From: Lindgomyces ingoldianus
Lineage: Eukaryota; Ascomycota; Dothideomycetes; Pleosporales; Lindgomycetaceae
NCBI RefSeq assembly: GCF_010093535.1
Contig: NW_022985185.1
Span: forward strand, 578,296-605,176
Length of the DNA: 26,881 bases
Reading direction: 5' to 3'
The notes below the pieces were generated by a model that was not told where the DNA came from, made no database searches, and worked only from the letters and a program-made list of their open reading frames with translations. Every line of letters begins with the position of its first letter. Position 1 is the stretch's first letter. Below, piece after piece: positions 12,101 through 20,149 of the stretch. Position numbers and translations under genes: made by a program.

Positions 12101-12481
12101 GATAGTTAAACTAAAAGAGTAAACGCAGAAGTAGAAAGGTACCTAAGGAAATACATCTCTAACACTTAGAATAATTAGATAGAATAGCTTCTAATAGCGC
12201 AACTAGCTATTAATAGTGTAGAATTAGCTACAACAAAAGAAACACTATATAAGGCTAATTTTAGGTATAACTTGTACTTTAGGCTATAAGAAAGTTAACT
12301 TATAGACCTACAAAAGTTAATAGATTAGCTAATAAACTTATAATAAATTTATAAAAAATTAGCTATAAAAGTAAGGTCTAGTAAAAAAGTAATAGAGAAG
12401 TATGTAAATAAATTATAATAACTAAGACCTAAGATTTACTTAGGGGATTATATGTATCTTAACACTAAAAACCTAAAGATA

Positions 12482-12486
12482 CTAAG
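12482..12486. repeat. Target site duplication of A2 (CTAAG), left copy; partner at 18150-18154
   Basis: CTAAG stands directly before TGTCAC at 12487 and directly after GTGACA at 18149. Taking out A2 and one copy joins the B pol frame across the gap (KIL then RPSRKLAEKK), so this was a clean insertion. Confidence 0.95.
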
Positions 12487-12804
12487 TGTCACGATTGTGC
12501 ACAAGTAAGGTTATAGAGCTTCACAGAGGTCTAGTTCAATTACTACGTAAGGTATTATAGTAGGTATAAGACGTTGTGTGAGGAATAGGAAGGTTTAGAA
12601 AGAAATTAGTAATTAAATACTTAGCTTAAAAGTCTAAGCACTTTAAGTATAAATTAAGCCTGTTCTAGGTTTAGTTAGTGTTAAAGCAGTTTATGCTTAA
12701 GTTTATGTCTATGTTATGTTATGTTTATGTTAGACGTGCACTAATAATACTCTAGTACATGTCTAATATAGTTATGTCTAGGATCTAGGGAGGATACTGT
12801 GACA
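12487..12804 (-). repeat. A2 3' LTR (left-hand LTR)
   Basis: 318 bp, TGTCACGATTGTGCAC to GATACTGTGACA, followed by the C-run of the polypurine tract at 12808-12814. The hyphenated inverted repeat is at 12731-12765. Confidence 0.94.
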
Positions 12805-12839
12805 GTACCCCCCCTCTTATTAGGAAGGGAATCCTTTAC

Positions 12840-15800
12840 ATTAGTAGTTCTAGCATTAGGTTGTCTTTATTAGGGTATAAGTTTAGTTTAGATAGGTATT
12901 AGGTGTAAAATTAGGTTACTGTAGAGTTCTCTTATAAGGCTTCTGCAAGTTTCTATAACAGTTTGTTATATCTAGTCTATTTTATAAAGTATTTATAGAT
13001 ATGTTTTTTTTTATTAAACTAAATCTATTTAATGTCTTTTATAATGTATTCTAGTTTATTATTTATAATAATAGGTTTAAGTAGCAGGTTTAGCTATCTA
13101 GGTAGATAGTTAGATTTAGGGGCTACTTAGCGCAGCAACAATATGTAGAACACAGGGTGTATCTTTATGCTGTTAGGTAGGATTAATTAGTAAGTGTACA
13201 ATAAAACTATATAAGCTACTATAAAAAGGCTAAGGTTTTTCTAATTAAGTTTCTTTAATTATTAGTTTATTTAGATATTTCTAGTGTCTAGCTAAACCTT
13301 CTTGCTAGCTGCATACGCAGGGGCAGAGGTTTAGAATTAGTTTGTGTACTCTTATTAAAAAGCTTAAGCCTATGTAAGCTTTTTATAAATATATTTAGAT
13401 ATATTTTAAATTTTATTAATAAGTCTATTTATGTCTATTACTTATATAGATTAATAAGTTAGTTAGAGGGTATTTAAAAGTAGTTTAAATCCTATTTAAA
13501 GGTAGTATCTATAGTTTGCTAAGAATAGAGATACTTATGTTAATTTAAATATTATGTTATTAGCTTTAAACTATGCTATAGCTAACTATTTTACCTAGTT
13601 ATTTTACTAGTAGTTTATGTACACTTATAGGACTTATTTTATTATAGTGTTTATGTTCTTAGTCTAGCTGTTAGTCTCTAGGTAAAAAGCTATAAATAGA
13701 TAGAGAATAATTTAGAGCTATTTATAGAGTTTATTCTAGAAGGCTAAGACAAACTGCGTACCTCTGTCTAATATAATTATGTTAGGCAGGCTATAGTAAA
13801 CTTATACGTATTAGTAGAATAACTAGGCTATATTAGGGGTAGTTATAAAAGAACATAGTATTAGGTGTTAATACTTAGTTAAGTAATTAACAACTACTAT
13901 AATATTTATATACCTTTTAGATAGAAGTAGGTTTATAATAAAATTAATTAATATGTCTTTTTAAGCTTATTTAAAGATTAGGAGTAGTTTAAGTAGGCTA
14001 TTATACTTTTTTTAAAAGGCCTTTACTTTACAGCAAGTATAGCAACATAATATGTATTAGCGTATAGTATAGAACATGCGGGGCTAGTAGTACTCTCTCT
14101 GTAGTAGGTTAAGAGTCTTTCCTCTGCCTAGGTGTCCTTTAACAGGCAAGTTATGTATAATTTAGAGTAGTTTAATTCTTAGTTTATTAAAATTAAAGAT
14201 TATAAGTTAGTTATAGTAATACAGCTTACTATTTTAGTTTTTATAGTTAGCTAGTGTTACCTTCTTTAACTAACTAGCGCTATTTTAGAGCAGGTCTAAG
14301 GTTTTTTAAATAAATTTATTATTTAGATACTTATTAGTAATAATCTAATTAATTATTTAATCTATTTTATTTAGGTTAAAGTCTAAAAATAGCTTAAGTT
14401 AAAGCAGAGTTTAGTGTTAAGCCTTTTATACTTTTTTTTAAGCAAAGATGTTTTAGAATTACTTTATAAAAGCATCTAGTTTCTCTCTATCTTAACTAGA
14501 ATAATAAGTAATTTTAAAATTAAAATAAAATAAGTATTTAAACTAATAAGCTTATTAGTAGCTAAGTTATTTTATAGTTGTAAAGTACTATAAGTTCTTA
14601 TAGTTAAATAGGACCTGTATTAGATGCGCTGCACCTTCTAGTTTAGGTTACTATTATTTAAAGCAGTGTACTATAGTAAGTAACTTTTTATTATAGATCT
14701 TATAATTACCTTCTGCAGGACTTATTTTTTTTAAGAAGTATGCAATAGGCCTAATAGTCCTATCTAGCTTAGTCTAGAAGAGAACTCCTGCTACTACGTA
14801 GTCTAAGGCATTAGCTTCTACAAGTATTAGTAGTTTAAAGTTAAAGTAGCAGAGTATTAAGGCTTTAGTAAAGGCTTTCTTTAGCTAGTTAAAGAACTAT
14901 TAGTAATTTAAGTTAAAGTTAAATTAAACCCTTTTTTTAGTAAGTATAATTATAGGGCTTACTAGCTATAAAAAGTTATTAATAAATTATTAGTAGAAGT
15001 TAGTAAATTCTATAAAGGCTTAAATATTTTTTATGTCCTTTAGGTATTACTAATCTAGCATAGTCTAAACCTTAATAAAGTTTATTTAGATGCTATTTAT
15101 AAAAATTATATATCTTAAATACATAACCTTTAATTAGTAGAACTTGCCTTTGTCTATGTTAAGTTGCAGACCTGCTTTTTTTATAGCCTTTAGCACTAGG
15201 CGTACATGCTGTTTGTGCTCTAAAAGGCTATTACTATAGATTAGAATATTATTAATATACGCAGTACAGAATACGTTTAGGTAGGGTTAGAGTAAGTTGT
15301 TTATAAAATGTTAAAAAGTACTAGGCGCGTTAGCTAAGCTAAAGGGCATTACTAGGTTCTTAAATAGTCTATATTAAGTCTAAAATGCTGTTAGCTACTT
15401 ATTACTCTTTACTATTTTTAGCTTATTAAAAGCAGCAATAATATCTAACTTTATAAAATACTTTACTTTACTTAGTTAGCTTAGAGTTTTTTATAAAAAA
15501 GAAATTAAGTATTAGTTTTTAATAGTAATAGTGTTTAGTTCTTAGTAGTTAACATAGAATTAAAGCCTACCTCTAGGTTTCTTTATAAATAGTATAAGTA
15601 ACACTACTAGTAAGAAGCTAGCTTAAATAAACCTTTTTTTTAGGTTCTTATTAAGGTATTTTTAAAGCACTTTTAATTTATTTAGTAACATCTTATATAG
15701 TAGCCTATAACTAGGTTGTTTACTAGGCTTAAAAGTTATTTAGTAATTATATAGATGTTATATTAAAAGCTTATTAAACTTATCTTAAAAAAACATGTAA

Positions 15801-17790
15801 TAGGTTATAGTAGTCTTAAAAAACTATTATTCTTAAGTTAGTATGTTTTTAAGAAGCTAAAGCTTAGTCTATATTAGAAATTATAACTGCGTAGATTTTA
15901 TAATCTAGTTATTAAGCTAAAGTTATAAATAAAGTAGGTTCTATATAGTAGATGTCTATCTACTATTTAAGTCCTAGTTTGTGTCTAAATTAAGTAAGTA
16001 AAGGTTCTTTAAAAGCTTTTTTTTTTTTAGGTTTAAGCAGTTATTAAATTATTTTATGTAGCCTATTTTAGTAAAAGGCCTAGCTTGTTAGCCTTACTTA
16101 AGTAGTTTTTCTCTAAGTTATTAAAAAGTAAGTTTAAAGACCTTTTATATTAAGTACTATTTAAGTGTTGTTTAGGTGTAAGTGTAAGCATATATTTTAG
16201 CATTAAAAAGAGTTAAAGTTTAGAACTTACTCTTAGTAATTAAAGGCAACTTTATGCTAATACAGCTATAGTTATCCTAGGATTAGGTTATAATATCCTA
16301 TGTTTATTACATAGAGTTTAATCTGCTCCTTATAGTGTTAGTAGGTAATTATAATAGTTGTAGTACAGGAGATAGAACCTTTTTTAAGTTATTTTCTATT
16401 AAATCTAGTTAAGTAAATTATTTAGGTAAGTAGTGTTAATTAAAGATTTAGTTTGTGCGCTAGTTTTCTATTAATATAACCTATGCTATTTGCTTCTAAG
16501 TTAATAAGAGCTTATATTAGAGCTAATACAGTTTCTTATTATAAATATATAGAAATATTAACTTAGTACTTCTAGTTATTAGTAGGGGACTTAGCCTATA
16601 AGTTAGTAAAAATCTAGTGTTAAATTAGTTCTAGGGGGCAACTTAGCCCTAGAACAAGCCTTTTTGTAGGCTCCTACTGCTATAGCTGCAGCTATGTTAA
16701 GAGTAGTAAAAAGGATTAAAGCTTAAATATAAGTTAAAGCCCTTATAAAAATAAGATTAAAATAGTAAGAATTTTTAATAAGTGCTAGCAGCGCTACTTA
16801 CGTAGACTTAAGAAAGAAAAATAAAGTAGTTTTAAAAGATATAACTATGCTTACTACACTTAAAGCATTAACTTTTTTTTTTATAATTTTTACACTTTCT
16901 AGAACTAACTAGAGCATAATTTAAATTAATTTTTATTATGTTAGGGTCCTTATTTACAACTGCGCTAGTTTAGGGGCGTATTAGGGCTTGTATAGGGAGG
17001 AACCTTATGTTATTATTATAGGTAGTAATTAGGTTCACATACGCGTTAAGGTTGTTTAGAAGGGGTTCTTCTACTATAGCGCGTTACAGTTTAGTTAAGA
17101 GGGAGTTATGTAGGGCTATAATTAAACCTATCTTATTTAGGCCTATATTAGATGCAAGTTAGTAGAACTTAGTAAAGTGTAAAGTAAAGCTTTTCTTTTC
17201 TTATTATAAAGTGTTTAGGTAACTTAGGGCTGTTAACTTTTTATTTAAGTCTCTATAAGTTACTTATAGAAACACTATAAATTAACCTAAGTTAATAATA
17301 TCTTTATTTATTAGTAAGTTAATTAAGGCTGTTACATTATAGTTAAGTTAAGAGTAGGCATATAGTAACTAGGAGCGTTTAGAGGGGAATTAGTCTATGT
17401 TTCCTTTAAGTTTATATTAGAGCTTGTGTAGGAAGAAAGGTAAGTTTTTCTATTTTCTATTAAACAGTAGGGGATTAGAGAGTTAGTTAGATTTTATTAC
17501 TAAGTTAAAAAGGTTACAGGTTATAGACAGTGTTAGGTAGAAAAGAGTTAAGCTATCTTCTAACTTTTAAGTAAGCTTTAAGGCTAGTAAGTTCTTAGTT
17601 TCTACTACTATAACAGAAGTTAAGGCAGAAACAGATTATTTAATAACATAAAGCTGTTTTTTAAAGTCCTTTTAAAAAGCTTTAAAGCTTATAATATAGT
17701 AGCTTTCTTATAAAGTAAGCGCTTTTTAGAAAGCTTCTTAGCTTACTTTAATAGCTTAGAGTTATATAAGTACTAAGCTTATTAAATTAA
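12840..17790 (-). pseudogene. A2 gag-pol pseudogene with chromodomain
   Basis: On the minus strand, read through stops, the order is right to left. Gag is at about 16700-17750, with a capsid segment NKIGLIIALHNSLLTKL near 17090-17140. Protease is at about 16435-16560, where the DSG site has become NLK-like as in A1. RT is at about 15000-15700, its core YINNILIYS near 15240-15270, with Asp-Asp changed to Asn-Asn. RNase H is at about 14620-14830, with an [16 protein letters not shown] segment as seen in A3. Integrase spans about 13540-14350, with an HHCC zinc segment near 14030-14150. The first catalytic Asp, near 13940-13950, is Asn, but the second (LDRGTQF, codon 13766-13768) is intact. The chromodomain is at about 12870-13070, with a KHIYKYFIKWTRYNK-like core. 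Many in-frame TAG and TAA codons make it non-functional. Confidence 0.88.
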
Positions 17791-17831
17791 ATTTAGAGGC
17801 TATTCTTAGCTAAAGTTTTAACACAACATAA

Positions 17832-18149
17832 TGTTATAATTATGCATAAGTAAAGTTATAGAGCTTTATAGAGGTCTAGTTTAATTACTACGTAAGGTAT
17901 TATAGTAGGTATAAGATATTATGTAAGGAATAAGAAGGTTTAGAAGAAAATGAGTAATTAAATACTTAGCTTAAAAGTCTAAGCGCTTTAGGTATAAATT
18001 AAGCCTGTTTTAGGTTTAGTTAGTGTTAAAGCAGTTTGTGCTTAAGTTTATGTCTGTGTCATGTTGTGTTTGTGTCAGACGTGCACTAATAATACTCTAG
18101 TACGCGTCTAATACGGTTATGTCTGGGATCTAGGGAGGATACCGTGACA
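17832..18149 (-). repeat. A2 5' LTR (right-hand LTR)
   Basis: 318 bp, inner end TGTTATAATTATGC, outer end GGATACCGTGACA. From about 18040 to the right edge it keeps CG sites (for example ACGCG and ACGG near 18100-18116). The inverted repeat is at 18076-18110. No primer binding site matching a tRNA end could be recognised next to its inner edge. Confidence 0.94.
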
Positions 18150-18154
18150 CTAAG

Positions 18155-18480
18155 ACCCTCTAGAAAGCTAGCAGAAAAAAAAATAGAACTTTATAAAGTC
18201 CTATAGACCTAACAAGACAACTGCAAGCTTAAGCTTCCTCTACACATAAAAATCTACCCTTAGTTTTATATTTTTAAGTTAGAAAAAGCACCTAAAAAGA
18301 TTCCCTTATCCACACAGAAATAAGAAGATAAAAAAACAGAATATAAAGTTAAGCGCATTATAGGTAATTAAAAGAACTAGAAAGAATTTCTAGTAAAATA
18401 AAAAAGATAGCCTACTAGCAAAAATACATAAGAACTAGCTAAGAATTTAAGGAACATGTAGCTGTTAGTATAAAAGTACC
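18155..18480 (+). pseudogene. B pol pseudogene, part 2: GPY/F-like segment and chromodomain
   Basis: This resumes the B polyprotein after the A2 insertion. The first part (RPSRKLAEKK, then HIKIYPQFYIFKLEKA up to about 18290) fits the C-terminal GPY/F-like module of chromoviral integrases. At about 18339-18470 a chromodomain follows: EYKVKRIIGN, KEFLVK, then P.SKNT.ELAKNLRNM, with stops standing at the Trp and Gln positions typical of the fold (the Trp of the VKW motif and the Trp of TWE). In chromoviruses this module binds modified histone H3 and steers integration to heterochromatin. The end of pol is not clear but is not far beyond 18480. Confidence 0.85.
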
Positions 18481-19085
18481 TTTAGGCTTATCTAAAAGAA
18501 ACTAGCTAAGCAACAAGGCACCTATATTAAAAGGAACAGCTACGTTATTACTAGATAGTAGCAGCCTTTAGAGACAAGTCCTAGCTAACAACAGTTAAGA
18601 AGGAGAACAGCCCTCTACTTTAGCCTTAAGGGCTTCTATCTTGTCTAAGAAGGACAGGTCCCCCTCTAGGTACTTTGCATAATAAGCCTCTAATAGGTCT
18701 AGCAGTTTTTAGATACAATCCTGTCTAGAACACTCCCTAGCCATCACCTCTAGCGTCTCCTAGGCCTAACGTAACATCTAGTTAGTAAGCTCTTACTTAT
18801 AGACCTTTATAACTAAGGCCTTTTAAAGAAGTAACTCCCTCTCTTTTTCTAAACAATTCTATGCAGTGTTAGAAATAAAGGTGTTGCACTTGCTATGTTT
18901 TTTTACACACTTAACACACTTGTCTAAGGATAGAGTTAACACATAAGACAACTCTAAAAAATAGTAAGTACTGCAGGGCCTTATCTTTGTCTAGCAAAGA
19001 GGATTAAAACAACAAACAACATAGAGATAGCAGAATAAACAGGACTAATAAGCTATTTAGCATAAGAAGAATAGATATTAGGAAT
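18481..19085 (-). pseudogene. Antisense Cys-rich / coiled-coil reading frame in the 3' region of B
   Basis: Between the chromodomain and the 3' LTR the plus strand shows no continuation of pol, but one minus-strand frame is strikingly protein-like from about 19085 down to a TAA at 18595-18597. It starts hydrophobic (FCYLYVVCCFNPLC near 18990-19040). It then has a Cys/His-rich patch (KCVKCVKKHSKCNTF, about 18880-18925). It ends in a charged helical tail (LEKERELLL; EVMARECSRQDC; KLLDLLEAYYAKYLEGDLSF; LDKIEALKAKVEGCSPS) down to about 18600. It has roughly nine in-frame stops, all TAG or TAA, explained by C-to-T or G-to-A at Gln or Trp codons. No start codon is visible, and the upper limit is uncertain. 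The family is not recognised. A zinc-binding fold with a coiled coil is inference. Additional antisense ORFs are known in some fungal LTR elements. Confidence 0.6.
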
Positions 19086-19162
19086 GCCTTTTAGCAGGCA
19101 GACGCACACTTTATAAACAAACTCTTACTAACACAGTTGTGTAAGCAGAGCGGCAAGGACGC

Positions 19163-19183
19163 TGCTAGGAAGGAGGGGCAGCG
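19163..19183 (+). other. B polypurine tract
   Basis: GGAAGGAGGGGCAGCG directly upstream of the 3' LTR (TGTTAC) is the purine-rich stretch expected to prime plus-strand synthesis. It ends at the LTR edge. Confidence 0.75.
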
Positions 19184-19775
19184 TGTTACAGTCTATAGTT
19201 GGACCAGCGTAACCCCACCAGCAGTGCTCCACAATCTAGCTAGATTAGAACAGGGCTCGCTTACAGACTAGTTAGAGGACACAGAGGCAGCGCGCCTACC
19301 TAAGATTATAGAAGAATGCATTGTCTAATAGGAAACAGGCCGCGTATTAGTAGGAGCTTAAGGGAGCTTAAAGAGCTCCCCTTAGCAGGCTCCTATAGAC
19401 TCTGTCTACTCCCTTAGCATCCCTAGCATATGTATATAGTTCCTATATTAAATAACCTTTAGAAGGTGTGTTTAATGTTTAGTTTATTCTTTATATAGAC
19501 TAAGTAGCATTTAGCTTTCTAAAGAGCTGTAATACTATTTATATATTTTACACTATATATACCTCTAACCTTGTCTGTTAGGACTGTTTAACCCTAGCCT
19601 CCCTACTGCTGCACATAGGGCAAACTATAATCTAGTCACTCTCCCTCTCTCCATTAGCCCAATAGCCTGTACGTAGGACTGTACACCCTACCGGATTGGC
19701 CCCTACTATTCGTCCTACTTTCCCCTCTAGGAATAACATCAGACCCGAGTGCTTCCCAAAGCAAGGATTGTAACA
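19184..19775 (+). repeat. B 3' LTR
   Basis: 592 bp, TGTTACAG to ATTGTAACA. Its last 130 bp (from about 19640) keep CG and CA sites, while its first 200 bp are more mutated than in the 5' LTR. Together the two LTRs show nearly the whole original sequence. Confidence 0.94.
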
Positions 19776-19804
19776 ACAGGGTGTATCTTTATGCTGTTAG
19801 GTAG
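19776..19804 (-). mobile_element. A0 fragment 2: sliver between B and A3
   Basis: ACAGG (B duplication) plus 24 bp (GTGTATCTTTATGCTGTTAG, GTAG) that match A2 just after 13154 and A3 just after 20474. It joins A0 fragment 1 on the left to fragment 3 on the right. Its last five bases, GGTAG, are the A3 duplication. Confidence 0.92.
19800..19804. repeat. Target site duplication of A3 (GGTAG), left copy; partner at 25469-25473
   Basis: GGTAG precedes TGTCAC at 19805 and follows GTGACA at 25468. The empty site, GTTAGGTAGGATTAATTAG, is seen intact in A2 (near 13174) and A3 (near 20494). Confidence 0.95.
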
Positions 19805-20122
19805 TGTCACGATTGTGCACGAGTAAGGTTATAGAGCTTCACGGAGGTCTAGTTTAATTACTACGTGAGGTATCATAGTAGGTACAAGATGTTGTGTGAG
19901 GAGTAAGAAGGTTTAGAAGAAAATTAGTAATTAAATACTTAGCTTAAAAGTCTAAGCGCTTTAGGTATAAATTAAGCCTGTTCTAAGTTTAGTTAGTGTT
20001 AAAGTAGTTTATGCTTAAGTTTATGTCTATGTTATGTTATATTTATGTTAGACGTGCACTAATAATACTTTAGTACACGTCTAATATAGTTATGTCTGGG
20101 ATCTAGGGAGGATACTGTAACA
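19805..20122 (-). repeat. A3 3' LTR (left-hand LTR)
   Basis: 318 bp, TGTCACGATTGTGCACGAG to GATACTGTAACA, followed by GTA and a run of eight C (polypurine tract, 20123-20135). Its inverted repeat at 20049-20083 has a 13-bp stem with one mismatch. Confidence 0.94.
20049..20083. other. Hyphenated inverted repeat in family A LTR
   Basis: TAGACGTGCACTA and TAGTACACGTCTA flank a 9-base spacer: 13 pairs with one mismatch. It is present in all six family A LTRs (4527-4561, 6020-6054, 12731-12765, 18076-18110, 20049-20083, 25395-25429). It lies some 40-70 bp from the outer 5' end of the LTR on the coding strand, which would be U3, where promoter or binding elements are expected. Confidence 0.6.
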
Positions 20123-20149
20123 GTACCCCCCCCTCTTATTAAGAAGGGA

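Larger units (their letters stand above)
6446..12486 (+). mobile_element. B element, part 1: 5' LTR, gag and most of pol of a second chromovirus
   Basis: B is a plus-strand Ty3/gypsy element inserted into A0. The 5-bp TSD ACAGG stands at 6441-6445 and again at 19776-19780, and the A0 sequence is unbroken when B is removed. B is itself split by A2 at 12486/12487 and resumes at 18155. Without A2 it is about 7.66 kb. Gene order is gag, PR, RT, RNase H, IN, then (after the split) a GPY/F-like segment and chromodomain. That order and the chromodomain define a chromovirus. It is distinct from family A in LTR sequence, orientation and length. Confidence 0.92.
8300..12486 (+). pseudogene. B pol pseudogene, part 1 (PR, RT, RNase H, IN), interrupted by A2
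   Basis: Domains in plus-strand order are as follows. Protease at about 9480-9800 has LVDSRCTF at 9507-9530, keeping the Asp but with Gly changed to Arg. RT runs from about 10110 to 10800, with the core reading YLNNILIY at 10622-10645 where the family has YxDD. RNase H, about 11040-11460, has the IHTDAS segment with Asp at 11081. Integrase follows from about 11590, with an HHCC zinc segment ending CNTCNKN near 11710-11730. Its first catalytic Asp is Asn at 11807-11809, the second is Asn in ISNQNKLF near 12000, and the Glu position reads Lys in QTKRVNAEVERYLR near 12110. PR is in a different frame from RT and IN, so an indel lies between, perhaps in one of the A-runs near 9585 or 9965. The gene is dead. 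Confidence 0.87.
12487..18149 (-). mobile_element. A2: complete family A chromovirus inserted in pol of B
   Basis: A complete copy of 5663 bp with both LTRs (12487-12804 and 17832-18149) and a 5-bp TSD. It is read on the minus strand, so the right LTR is the 5' one. Because it lies inside B, which lies inside A0, it is the most deeply nested element seen. It also has the mildest RIP damage of the four family A copies over comparable stretches, for example 12830-12900 against 6120-6190, which suits it being the youngest. Family A is a chromovirus: Gag, PR, RT, RNase H, IN and a C-terminal chromodomain in that order. Confidence 0.95.
18150..19775 (+). mobile_element. B element, part 2: 3' end of pol, antisense ORF region, 3' LTR
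   Basis: This is the continuation of B after A2. The first five bases are the A2 TSD. From about 18560 to the 3' LTR the sequence is much less mutated than the rest of the interior, with many CA, CG and TG sites. It ends with the 592-bp LTR and the ACAGG duplication. Confidence 0.92.
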
